From NCBI GenBank assembly GCA_036365515.1, contig CM070874.1:245700930-245764929 (forward strand): a stretch of DNA of 64,000 bases, read 5' to 3'. Shown here piece by piece: positions 46,187 to 56,869 of this stretch. The notes under the pieces were generated by a model, which saw only the letters and a list, made by a program, of their open reading frames with translations, was not told where the DNA came from and made no database searches. Each line of letters begins with the position of its first letter. Positions within the stretch are counted from its first letter, which is position 1. A program made the translations under genes and the position numbers. The DNA comes from Torymus aiolomorphi. Lineage: Eukaryota > Arthropoda > Insecta > Hymenoptera > Torymidae.

Positions 46187-47554
46187 TGTTTGAGAATGCC
46201 ATAATTTTTAATGAGGACATGCTGTGGGTGTTTACAAATAAATTGAGAGCCAAACACTTTAATAAATTAAATTTCAGTATATTATAAAACTGTCTATAAA
46301 CTTAACTCTATTACATAAATTGGTGGAATATTACAAAAGCTTGGTTGAGTATCTGAGTGTTACAAGTTTATGTTTGAGTGTATGAGTGTTACAAAGATTA
46401 TGTTTGGGTGTTTCTATGTGAGTGAGATTTCAGAGAGTTGCTGAGTTTGAATTAGTAAATTCCGTTGAGTTTACTGCTAGCATAAATACACACAATGAAT
46501 GTTATTGATTTCTTGTGGTTGAGACTTGACAAGAATTATATGTGCAGAGTACTTCATATGAGATTACTGCTTGCTTGAGTCATCAAAATGGCTGTGTGTA
46601 GGTGTGTGTGTGAGTTTACCTTAGCTTCATAGAAATTGTATTAATTTGGAGAAGAATGAGGAAGCCGGTTGAATCACACAGTCCATAGAGATGAAGCCAA
46701 TTGAGTTGTAACCGCAGATGAGTTATATCAAGCGAGAAGAGTTGTAGCCAGTGAGAAGAGTTGTAGCCAGTGAGAGGAGCCAGTGAAACAGGAGAGTTGG
46801 TAAAAGCCAGTTGAGCACCGCCAGTTGAGTCTTGCGTAACGGTTACCGAGAGTGGTTGCCTCATGGCTAGCTAGAGGCAGCGAGCCGGTGAGATTATGCC
46901 ATGTCAGAAGCTGCCGTGTGAGAAGCACTGCCGTATGAAAGCACTGCCGTATGAGAAGTTCCGTTTGAGAGATACAGCTGACTGAGAGTATGCCGTGTAA
47001 AAGTCCATGCGGCCTCGTTGCGAGCACGCCGTATGTACATTGAGAGAGCGAGAGAGAGCGGCCTCGTGTCGAGCACGCTTCACTACCGAACAGTGAGAGC
47101 CGCTTTGTATGAGTAGATGCCGTGTGAGAAAATATGCCTCTATGTATGAGGAGCTGCCGTGTGAGATGATCCGCTGAATGAGACGAGAGTCCGAGTATGA
47201 GGCACCGTACTAGTCACCATGCAGCCTCGCAACGAGCACACTGTAGACTATACCGGGTCTGGGTGAGAACTGCTGCCGTTTTAGTAGCAGCCGCAGACTG
47301 AGTTTTTCAAAGAGTGAGCACTTCCGTCTTCTTGGCCTTCACGATTCACTTCGCGAATCAAATCACAATCTCTCTCACATTTGCATGTGAGAGAGCGAGA
47401 GAGACCGAAAAAGCGCGAATTCACCTTGTGAATCAGTGTAGTGTCTCGGCTGTTCCGCCGAGAGGCCGCGAGGTGCTGCCGCGCCGTGGCAGCGCCGTGA
47501 GTCGTACCGAGCTGAGCATAACCGCGGGAATTCAAATTACTGAATTCCCAAACA
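46187..47554 (-). repeat. BEL 5' LTR (1368 bp)
   Basis: Near-identical to 40776-42161 apart from one fewer 19-bp unit and an extra A in GACCGAAAAAGCGCG. Followed directly by the ACAGC duplication. Confidence 0.95.
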
Positions 47555-48983
47555 ACAGCAGATTTAAAAAGTAAATTGCCACTATGGCTACTGCATTTTA
47601 CGTGCCACAAATCAACTAGTCTACCCATACTAAGCATATTAGATGCATTATCAGTAACAACTCCATAAATATTTATATCATACTTTTCTCTAGCTATACC
47701 AATGCATTCATTAACCACGTCAGTCAATGCTTGTCCAGTTTCTCTGATATTACTAAAATTCCAAGAATTTAAAAATATGTATTTTTTTCTAATTTTAACA
47801 TCGCAACAACATTTTTTTTGTTTGCTGACGAAATTCAAGTTGGAGTTGGCCTTATTTATTTGAATTCACATGCGTTTCGCGCGCCGAAAGCTGCCATTAT
47901 TATTTTTCAATTATTCATGTATTATACATGTATAATACGCGTATTATACATGTATGTATAATTGCGTCAGATTCACGTATTTATCCATTACTGCCCTCAA
48001 CACTTACTTCCAATATTCCACTCGGCGTCGAACCTCTGAAGCGAACTATTACTGTACGTCCAAGTTACTTGTATGATGGCCAGAATCAGAGAGAGAGCGA
48101 CCGCTCGGCTTCCATTTGGTTCATCACCACGGTCGCATCCCTTTTCTTCCTCGTATTCGGTTCTCATTGGCCCTTTTTCCCCTCTCAAGACCCGTCGCTG
48201 GTCTTTTCCATGACTCGCATATTATTAGAACAGCGATAGATCCTAAGCGGCGCATGCGTGCCTAATTCCGTACGCGTATGATTCGATTCATCTGTGAGTT
48301 CCCCTCTGTCACGCCCGCTTTGCCCTTTCGATACGCGAGCTGCCCCTGATGGTCGCGAGTGCCGTCACTACACGCGACGATACGCATGAGCCCATAAGCG
48401 GGCGCGTCATACGAATGCGCTCGCTTTCCTGGGCTCTCCTCCCTCTATACCGGCTCACGCGGCCCCTACTCGGCTCCCATCTCTGTAGTCTGTGCGGACA
48501 CGATAGTAGCCGCGCTCTCCTACTCTAACCGCCTCGCGCTCCCACTCTCTCTCCTGCCCTCGCGACAGTACGTGAGCTCATTTCCCGCCGACCGTGCTCA
48601 CGTTCGCCTCACGCTCTCGCGTCTCTCGTCCCGTGTCCCACTGTCCCAGTGGCGCGTGCTCTCGCGGCCGTTCCGGGTGTCCGCCTGTCTCCCGGTGCTC
48701 GCGCTCGCTCCCTTTCCTGACACTTTCTCTCGGCTCGCTCTCTCTGTACTCGGGCGCACTGCCGCGAACGCTCGCCCGGCGCGGCAAGTGTGTGTAAGTG
48801 TGTGTGTGTCGGTGCGTGAAGTTTCAGTGTTCGACGCGGCAATAGTGCGGGCCGCTCGAACGTCGTCTGCTACCCGACAGGTAGCTCCCGTTCTTGACCC
48901 CGCTTTTAAGGTCTTGCTCGACCTCCTAGTGCGTGCCCCGTCTATTTTTGCGCCTGCTAATCGCTGCTTGTGACCCTGTCACA

Positions 48984-49150
48984 CATTAATTCTTTCAGAT
49001 TCAGGTCTCACTTCATTTTTTGCTTAAAGTTCAAACACTGCTTGAAAAAGATATCAAAATAAAAACACACTAAAAATTGACGAAGTTCATAGCATATCAA
49101 TGCGTCAAAGAATGAATTACCACGAATTTTAATAATAGTGGTTCATTATT
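48984..49150 (+). repeat. Unidentified dispersed repeat, copy B (right part)
   Basis: Resumes the repeat interrupted at 36671 (AATTCTTTCAGATTCAGG, as in copy A at 29095), then continues with CACACTAAAAATTGACGAAG, which recurs in copy C. Confidence 0.65.
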
Positions 49151-49600
49151 TTGAGAAAACAACGCGCAAAGACAAAGATATTAGCAATCTGTTGAGATTG
49201 TATGTTATTTTCATAAATAACTTTAATGTTTGTGGTTTAAGTTAGATAAAATTTTCTCAGATTATTATAAGTGCATCGTGCTCAAGTATTTTTTAATTCA
49301 TTATTACATTACATAACTTTTTCATATTCAGGCTTCATTCAATTACTTCTTGAAGAAGATATTAACATAAAAATAAACACACTAAAAAGTGATGAAGTTC
49401 ATTGCATATCAATGCGTCAAAGAATGGCCAAGAATTTTAATAATAGTGACATTAAGCTACAACTAAGATGTTTTAGATGGTATTGTTGCAAAAAAGTGCG
49501 AACGAAGTATTATGAATATAAAAGAATTAGTTTTATTAGAATACAAGTTTTCAAAAATTAGTTCTTCAAAATAAAATAAGGAAATTGTGATTTTAATAGA
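49151..49600 (+). repeat. Unidentified dispersed repeat, copy C
   Basis: Includes TGCATCGTGCTCAAGTATTT and a frame encoding NTLKSDEVHCISMRQRMAKN and LQLRCFRWYCCKKV, overlapping the end of copy B. The encoded family is unknown to me. Confidence 0.55.
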
Positions 49601-49965
49601 AGGGATCATCTACCTAGTTGGAAATCATATGAAGTTTTTTGAAGATTCATGGAACAAGCTCAGCCTGTGCTTTTCTTGAGGGATTGGTGGAAACTCTAAT
49701 AACAAATAACGTAGTATCTGTCCGATACATTGCAAATTAATGTTGTTTGACCTTTTCTCGAGGGAATGTTGGAAACTCTCCAATAACAAATGACGTAGTG
49801 ACTTGCCAGATAAAAATATATTATTGTATTGTTAAAGAGTGTAACAAAATATTTTGTATAATAAAAATAAACTAATATAACTGGTTAAGAGCTCAAAGTA
49901 AAGTCACCAAATAGTGTTTAATATCAGAGAAATGTACAAGATATCAGAGAAATAAAATAAATAAA
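49601..49965. other. Spacer with a ~85-bp direct repeat
   Basis: GAAACTCT...AATAACAAAT followed by ACGTAGT occurs near 49688 and again near 49770. No gene. Confidence 0.5.
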
Positions 49966-50197
49966 GTAAAAATTGTTGTTTTGGTCAATTCTGACCAGAT
50001 CCGTTGGGAGCAGGAAAGAAAATAGACTACGATGCTAAGTAGTTGCAACGTTTCGTCGACGGGTTTGTCGACCTCTTCAGGCTAAGTTATCGCACAGCGA
50101 TCCGTCGAGTAATGTTGCAACTACTTAGCATCGTAGTCTATTTTCTTTCCTGCTCCCAACGGATCTGGTCAGAATTGACCAAAACAACAATTTTTAC
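49966..50197. mobile_element. Large hairpin: 84-bp arms, 64-nt loop
   Basis: 49966-50049 and 50114-50197 are reverse complements of each other, essentially perfectly. Arms begin GTAAAAATTGTTGTTTTGG and end GTTGCAAC, itself a palindrome. The loop carries a hammerhead-like core on the minus strand. Such GAAACGTTGCAAC ends resemble Penelope-like element termini. Confidence 0.85.
50049..50080 (-). ncRNA. Candidate hammerhead ribozyme core
   Basis: Minus strand: CTGAAGA (50080-50074), a six-bp stem GTCGAC / GTCGAC with loop AAACCC, then GAAACG (50054-50049). This matches the CUGANGA - stem II - GAAA hammerhead core. The palindromic GTTGCAAC follows as a short stem III, as in Penelope-type ribozymes. 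I could not pair a convincing stem I or place the cleavage triplet in this single copy, so activity is unproven. Confidence 0.4.
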
Positions 50198-50574
50198 ATT
50201 TGACAATGGGGAGTAAAATTGTGAATACAATTACAAACTCAAGTTAAAAATAAATAAAAGTGTGATGCAATAACAAGTCAAATGTAAAATTAATAATGTT
50301 AAAATGCTGAAAAATGACAAGAGTGAATGACAATAATTTATTAAAAAAAAAAAATTTATAAAATTTAATATATATTTGCTCATGATGAAGGATACCTACA
50401 GCAACAAAAATTAATGTAATCTTCACGATACCGCGGCAATTGTAAAGATACTGTTTATTTATACAAGATTGTCAAGTCTATCAAAAACATCAGCAAAGCA
50501 TTTTTTAATGGACTTTATAATATTAATTAATTAATGATGATTTGGTCTGGGTAAAGATTGGAAAACAGGTTCAT
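50198..50574. other. AT-rich spacer, no gene seen
   Basis: Short A and T runs; nothing recognisable on either strand. Confidence 0.4.
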
Positions 50575-50750
<176 letters not shown>

Positions 50751-50959
50751 ATTACAATATAAAAAAAATGTTAATGTGTGCAAGCAAGACATTTTTGATG
50801 TGAACAGTGACCAGAAACAAAGAATGTTAAGAAGAATTTAATCATATTATTTTAAAAAACATTACTAATGTAATGAGTTTATCGGGTTCCTTAAAAAACA
50901 CATGTAATTCAAATTTAAGACTTTTGTGAATAACAATACTACCATTTAATAATGTTATT

Positions 50960-51459
50960 AATAATATACTATAATGAACTCTCATAACGTTTTCACACTA
51001 TGCAATTATTATTTTCTCTTAAAAAGTTGTGAAATCTATTTAAAAAACTTTTACAAAACTCTCCCTCCCTTTCTCTCTCTCCCTCTCTTCCCCCTCTCTC
51101 ACTCGCTCTATCCCTCACTCCCTTTCCCTCTCCTCATTCATCCCTCTCTTTCACCCCATCTCTCTCTATCTCCCCCCTCTCTCGACATTCATCAAACTCT
51201 GTACCAAAAAGTTTATTAAGAGTTTAAATATTATTTCAAAACAATCAACACGTTTTTTAAACACCTAATTTATCAAGTACGTTCGAACAACATAATTTGT
51301 CTAGTCCTTTTATTTCTTCTAATCGCATCTATTCACTAAGCAGTCTCTACAGACGGTAATAATTTTTTTCATGACTGTACAAATTATAATGTTTTTAATA
51401 TCAAATTTTCTACGAAAGTATAAAATAAGGCAAGCATAGAAGTTTTTTCTGTATAATCT

Positions 51460-51514
<55 letters not shown>

Positions 51515-52560
51515 CTCCTCACTCTCTTCCACTCTCTCTCGCCATCTTTTTCTCCCCTCTCACTCAACATCCGTCAAACTCTGTACGAAAAACTTTAATA
51601 AGAGCTTCAATATTTATTTAAAACAATCAACACGTTTTTTAAAAAACTCATTTTTTAAGTACGTTTTAACAACAGAACTTGTCAAGTCCTGTTATTTCTT
51701 CTAATCTCATCTATTCAATAAGCACTTTCTACAAATGGTAATAGTTTTTTTCACAAATTTCACACGATGCAATTATTATTTTCTTTTAAAAAGTTGTGAA
51801 ATCTATCTAAAAAACTTTTTACAAAAGTTTAAACTAAGGCAAGTATTCGTCTCTCTCCTTCTCTCCACCGCTCTCTCTCTCTCTTCCATCGCCTCCTACC
51901 GCTCTTTTTCACCCTCTCCCTCCCACTTACATCTTTCTCTTCCTTTCTCTTCCTCCTCTCTTTCTCCCAACTCTCTCTTTCTCCCCCTCTCTCTATCTCC
52001 TCCTCTCGACATCCGTCAAACTCTGTACCAAAAACTTTAATGAGAGCTTAAATATTTTTTCAAAACAATCAACATGTTATTAAAAAAACCTAATTTATTA
52101 AGTACGTTCTAATAACATAATTTGTCTAGTCCTTTTATTCTTCTAATCTCATCCATTCAATAAGCACTCTATACAAATGGTAATAATTTTTTTATCACTA
52201 TACAAATAATAATATTATTAATATAAAACTTTCTAGGAAAGTATAAAATAAAGCAAGTATAGAAGTTTTTTCTGTATAATCTACTCTACCTCCCACCCAT
52301 TCCCCCTCCCCTCTCACACGCCTTTAATGAGAGCTTAAATATTTTTTTAAAACAATCAAAACGTTTTTTTAAAAAACTAATTTTTTAACTACGTTTTAAC
52401 AATAGAATTTGTCTAGTCCTTTTATTTCTTCTAATCTCATCTATTCAATAAGCACCTTCTACAAATGATAATAGTTTTCTTCATGACTGTACAAATAATA
52501 ATAGTGTTAATATAAAATTTTCTACGAAAGTATAAAATAAGGTAAGTATAGAAGATTTTA
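50960..52560. repeat. Tandem array, about four units of ~430 bp with CT blocks
   Basis: A unit containing TTTTAAAAAGTTGTGAAATC, a CT-rich block, ACATCCGTCAAACTCTGTAC, ACAATCAACACGTTTTTT and AATAAGCACTTTCTACAAATG recurs at about 51020, 51360, 51770 and 52200. The CT blocks vary most in length. Noncoding. Confidence 0.8.
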
Positions 52561-52947
52561 GTCTATAAAATAATAATATTTATGATTTTTAAAAAAAATC
52601 AAATAAATACTAGTGAAAAAGTCTTTTACTTCTTTCAGTCAATGTATGCTAATATGTAAAAAAAATGCATGCTGATGCTGATAAATTATATGTAACTAAA
52701 TACATTCAAATTATTCACTGCAAATCAAACAAACGAAAGTTGTGAAATCAATTATCGATAGTTAAGTAATGCAAACAACTCTCCGAAATAACTGTATGAC
52801 TATTCTCAGAAATGTATTCAAATTTGTTCAGCTTTCTACACAAATTAAACACAAGAAAGTACTGAAATCAATTTATTGTAATCAAGTACCCATAAATTAA
52901 CTTGACTGCCATAATAGAACTTCTCGTACCTACTCAAAATTATTCAA
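52561..52947. other. AT-rich spacer with a short direct repeat
   Basis: GAAAGT..TGAAATCAATT words occur near 52735 and 52854. No gene. Confidence 0.45.
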
Positions 52948-53249
52948 CCAGCGGGCATAAAGTACCTACTACTTAAAACCCTTTACGGCGCGGTAGTAAG
53001 TATACTTACTACCTAACCTAAATCGGGATTTTGTGTATATAACGCTTAAAAATAAAGTTTTACATGGGGTTTTTTTTTGCTTTTTTAGCTGTCTGAGATG
53101 TCAATGAACATATACCAATACAAGATTATACTTTTGTATTGCCATTTTTTTTTTTTTTTTATAATAAACAAGAAGGGCAAGAAAATGGCAATTTTTTCAT
53201 TAAAAAATCGGCTTTGGAATTGCTGTTATACTTAGAATCATCAAAATGT

Positions 53250-53900
53250 ATTTCTAGAGGGTTTTTGGGGTCGCTAATTACGAATCTGAAGTCAAAAGTA
53301 GGAAATCTACAAACCAAGATGGCGGACCAATATGGCAGACCTATTTTCGGGATAAAATATTTTTTATTTTATATTTTTCCATCAAAATTATTATCCAGGG
53401 GTTTTTAGCGTCGCAGATTACGAATCTGAAGTTAGAAATTCAAAATATGCAAATTCAAGATGGTGGAACAATATGGCGGACCTATTTTCGGGATAAAATA
53501 TTTTTTTACTATATATTATTTCATCAAAATTGTCACCCAGGGATTTTTAGGGTCGCAGATTACGTACCTGAAATTAGAAATTCAAAATCTACAAATCCAA
53601 GATGGCGGACAATATGATGGACCTATGGTATTTTCGGGATAAAATATTTTTTTACTGTATTTTTTGTACAAAAATTCACATCTAAAAACCTTTGCAGTCA
53701 ATGATTATGAATCTAAAGTCAGAAATTGAAAATATCAAATCCCAAGATGTTGGACTCATTTTTGAAACAAAATGTTTTTCCAGCTAAAATTTTTTTACAC
53801 CATTTTTTATGTTAAAATTCTTGCTTGGAGATTTTCGGATTCGCCGATTATATATCGAAAGTTGAAAATTGAATGTAATTTATTATTATTTGCAAACTCT
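53250..53900. repeat. Left subterminal array, five ~140-bp units
   Basis: Units start near 53259, 53398, 53539, 53685 and 53828, each with a GGTCGCAGATTACGAATCTG-like head and, in most, an AAGATGGCGGA-like segment. They decay toward the transposase. Confidence 0.8.
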
Positions 53901-54163
53901 TCTTTCTCATTCTCATAGAGTAGTTACGAAATTATTTTAATTTTTTTTCATCTCAACATAATTTTTGTAAAGATCAGGAAAATTAATCATTAAATTGAAT
54001 TATTACAATGCGACATATAAACTTATAGATACAGGTAGAAAATCACTTTATTAGCGCCATCGGAGTCTTTACCTATTGAGCATTCTAGAATATAAAGACG
54101 TAAAATATTTATTGAATTCTATTCTACACTAAAATTTTTGTATAACTGAATATAACTTCAAAT

Positions 54164-55903
54164 ATGAGGAGAAAACGTAGAGAGGTTGTGACAGATATTC
54201 CCAGTGATTCTGAGTCTATTGATGGATTGTGTGATTCTGATATGGAAGATAATGAAAGTGAAGAAAAAGAGGAAGAAGAAGATGAAGAAGATGAAGAAGA
54301 GGAAGAAGAAGATGAAGAAGAAGAAGAAGATGAAGAAGGTGAAGAAGATGAAGAAAAAGAGGATGAAGTAGTAGAAGTACAAGAACGTGATGCAAAAAGT
54401 AAAGAAATATGGGTAAAAAAAAGAAGATCAAAAGATGACGTACCTTTTATTAATAATTTTGGGTCTAATCTTCCGGAAGGTATTCAAAAGCCATGTGAAA
54501 TATTTTCTGCTTTATTTTCTAATGATCTCTTAGAACTTATAGTAACGGAAACAAATCGTTATGCAGTACAACATAAACGAAAAGGTGAACCTATATCGAA
54601 AGAAGAATTGCTCATTTTTTTAGGTATAAATATTATGATAGGGATTAAAAAATTGCCATCATACCGTGATTATTGGTCTTATGATCCCAAATTAAACGAT
54701 CCTTTCATAAGTTCATTGATGGCACAAAAACGTTTTGGATTTTTTCTTGGTAATTTACATATTGCTAATAATAATAACGAACCCAAAAGAAACGATCCAA
54801 ATTACGACAAATTGTACAAACTGTGACCTATGATGAATATTCTCAATGGTAATTTCAAAAAATATATGCTTCCAAGTAAATACCAATTCATTGGTGAATC
54901 AATGATTAAATTTAAAGATCGCAGTAGCTTGAAACAGTACATGTCTATGGGACCAATCAAACGTGGATACAAATGTTGGGTTCGTGCAGATGAATTTGGA
55001 TACATCAATGAATTGCAAATATACACTGGTAAAAGTGATAGTGCTGAAAAAGGGCTTGGTTCACGCGTTGTGAAGGATTTCACGCGATAGCTAGTCGGTA
55101 AAAGTTATCGTGTGTATTTTGACAATTACTTTAGTAGTGCCAACCTTATAATTGATATGAAGAAAGACGAGATTTTTGCTTGTGCGACCGTCCGTAAAGA
55201 CAGAACTAGACTGCCCACGAGTGATATACCTGATAAAAATATGAATCATGGTGATTACAAATATAAAACTTCCAATACAGGTGTTCGATGAATCAAATGG
55301 ATGGATAAGAAGCCAGTTCATTGCTTGTCTAACTATCATGACCCTTGTGAAGTTACTACAGTCATACGTAAACAAAAGGATGGTTTATTGAAAGATGTAT
55401 GTTCTCCTCTAATATGTGCAGACTACAATAAATGCATGGGTTTTGTCGATAAATCAGATCAATTGATATCTACATACAAGATCGAACGTAAGTCAAAAAA
55501 ATAGCAAAGAATATTTTGGCACTTTGTAGACGCTGCTGTTGAAAATTCATTCATTTTGTACAGCGCAAAAGATTTTCAACCTCGCATGAGTTCCAAACAG
55601 TTTCGACTTGCGTTAGTAGGACAATTAACTGCAAGTAAATTGCCGACTCCGAAAGGTAGAAAACGTTCTACAACGGTTGTCGGTAAAAGTAAACCACAAT
55701 ACTATTGTATTGTATTGTATATATCTATTGAAAAAAGACAATCTGGAGCATCTAATTTGCCTGTCTATGGCAATTCCTCACAAAACTGTGCTCATTGCAG
55801 TACAAAAAAAGATCAAAAACGGACTCCATGGGTATGCAAAACTTGCGACGTACCATTATGCATAACATCGACAAGGAACTGTTTTTATTTGTACCATGTC
55901 TGA
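54164..55903 (+). pseudogene. piggyBac transposase, one frame with four stops
   Basis: 580 codons stay in one frame from ATG 54164 to the stop at 55901-55903, interrupted by TGA 54824, TAG 55088, TGA 55289 and TAG 55502 and no frameshift. N-terminus: DSESIDGLCDSD then ~50 residues of Glu/Asp. Core: IFLGINIMIGIKKLPSYRDYW; the first catalytic position reads FIGESMIKFKDRS, so Gly replaces the usual Asp; second Asp in VYFDNYFSS; third in MGFVDKSDQL. The C-terminal cysteine-rich domain (CAHCSTKK ... CKTCDVPLC) is present. It would cut and paste at TTAA. All four stops could arise by single substitutions. Confidence 0.9.
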
Positions 55904-56159
55904 ATAAAGTATTGAAATTTATAATTTTTCTAAAAAATAAAATAAAAAATAAGAAAAATATATAAAAAACGAAAACAATGTATAAAAAACAAAAAAAAAA
56001 ACAAACAAAAAACAAAATAAACAAAAAAAAAACGAAAAAAAAAAAAAGATGGAGACTTATTACCACCACGTCCACGTTCGTGTGTCTGGGTTGGCTGAGA
56101 GTGATAACCATTTCATTTGTTCGAATTATGCCTCAAGAGATTACGAATATATTCAAATT

Positions 56160-56360
56160 CTGATTTTAGTTGTCATTAGCGACTACAGAAACCACCGAGT
56201 GACAATGTTGACATAAAAAATATGGTAAAAAAATTTAGCCTATCGATGAGTCCGCCATATTAGATCCGCCATTTTGGATTTGAAAATTTGCAATTTTCGT
56301 CTTCGGATTCGTGATCAGCGACTAAAAAAACCCCCAAGTAACAATTTTGGCCAAAAAATA
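56160..56360. repeat. Right subterminal array, about two inverted ~140-bp units
   Basis: Reverse-complement copies of the left units: CCGCCATTTTGGATTTG, GGATTCGTGATCAGCGACTA and a more decayed neighbour at 56165. Confidence 0.7.
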
Positions 56361-56441
56361 TCGTTTTAAATAATGTGCACCGCAAAGCTCACATACTCCT
56401 ACAAAACTTTACAGAACCTGCGTACTTTATGCCCGTGTGGA

Positions 56442-56869
56442 CGAAAATTATTTAATTATATAACTATAATGTCTTCTTTTTATGTCAAAAATTCATAAGA
56501 ATTTGTTCAGATATCTACGAAAAGTCAAAGCCTATATAAAAAAAATTAGACAATCACTAAAACATCCCTATTTTTCATTATTCTTTCTCAATTTTGAACT
56601 TTCTATAATATTACGCATCTTGGGAGGACAAAAGAAGTCTAGAGCGGCTCTAGCAGGCGTGCTCTCCGTTCTTCCATACATACTTGGTGGGCCCGACGGT
56701 TTGCAGTTCACCGGTGGGCTTTGTAAATGTAGAATACTAAATTTTTGCATAAACTCATTAACAATATTTAAACCTATAAATCCACAAAAAATTTTAATTA
56801 ATACCATTTAAATACAATATTTCTGCATGTACAGAATCCTAATTTGCTTAGCGATAATTTATTTGCTAT
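56442..56869. other. Spacer, no gene recognised
   Basis: AT-rich, with a GC-richer island at 56620-56720 (AGCGGCTCTAGCAGGCGTGC). The open frame of 109 codons across it has no recognisable domain. Confidence 0.4.

Larger units (their letters stand above)
40776..47554 (-). mobile_element. BEL/Pao LTR retrotransposon, recent but coding-defective
   Basis: LTRs 40776-42161 and 46187-47554 (ends TGTTTGAGAATG and GAATTCCCAAACA), with perfect ACAGC duplications at 40771-40775 and 47555-47559. On the minus strand the 5' LTR is the right one. Primer site at 46168-46183; internal region 4025 bp, shorter than autonomous BEL elements. The LTRs differ only by one copy of a 19-bp unit, one single-base indel and at most a few substitutions. 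Confidence 0.95.
39894..47838 (-). pseudogene. hAT transposase-like gene B, split by the BEL insertion
   Basis: The 5' part, 47838 to 47560, encodes LNSWNFSNIRETGQAL and VVTDNASNML, then CSSHSGNLLF. The 3' part, 40770 to 39894, begins with two stops, then LIEDTRWCCHRDAF, NFLHPVYQG and the dimerisation domain (CASTGQLERLFSEWSYVHYA), ending DEED-stop. The reading resumes exactly across the ACAGC duplication. The second catalytic Asp (VTDN) and the TRW motif are present. The BED finger and first-Asp region are absent, because only 155 bp separate the 5' end from the terminal repeat. So this is a truncated gene that lost its N-terminal third before the BEL insert. Confidence 0.8.
37236..47993. 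mobile_element. hAT transposon carrying two convergent transposase-like genes
   Basis: 8-bp duplication CCCTCAAC at 37228-37235 and 47994-48001. Ends CAGTGGTGGGTA and, reverse-complemented, CAGTAATGGATA; subterminal GTATTATACATGTAT palindromes lie at both sides. Without the BEL insert (40776-47554 plus one duplication) the element is about 4 kb. It holds a plus-strand BED/hAT gene at 37621 and a minus-strand hAT catalytic-half gene from 47838 to 39894. Confidence 0.85.
36672..48983 (-). mobile_element. Solo LTR split by a hAT element
   Basis: The LTR proper is 36672-37235 plus 48002-48983, about 1.55 kb, starting TGTAATG and ending TGTCACA, with CATT on both sides (36668-36671 and 48984-48987). 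Orientation is suggested by an AATAAA on the minus strand at 37014-37019. No internal retroelement sequence is present. It lies inside the unidentified repeat copy B and was later hit by the hAT element. Family unknown; a 4-bp duplication is usual for Ty3/Gypsy. Confidence 0.75.
52948..56441 (+). mobile_element. piggyBac element with decayed transposase
   Basis: Inverted ends: CCAGCGGGCATAAAGTAC at 52948-52965 and, reverse-complemented, CCACACGGGCATAAAGTAC at 56423-56441. The TTAA duplication is not intact (TCAA at the left). Subterminal arrays of a ~140-bp repeat lie inside both ends, in opposite orientation. The transposase gene is at 54164-55903. Confidence 0.8.

Noticed and set aside
40776..47554. 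BEL element first read as a DNA transposon with TTTGRGAAT ends and a 9-bp duplication CAACAGCWG
   Set aside because: The solo LTR shows exact TG...CA borders and 5-bp duplications (CGGCC; ACAGC here), and the interior carries BEL-type pol.
48572..48973. 133-codon plus-strand frame in the solo LTR
   Set aside because: CT- and CG-rich LTR sequence with low complexity; no domain and no initiation context.
56482..56811. 109-codon frame with hydrophobic N-terminus
   Set aside because: No recognisable domain, equal-length antisense frame, and AT-rich surroundings.
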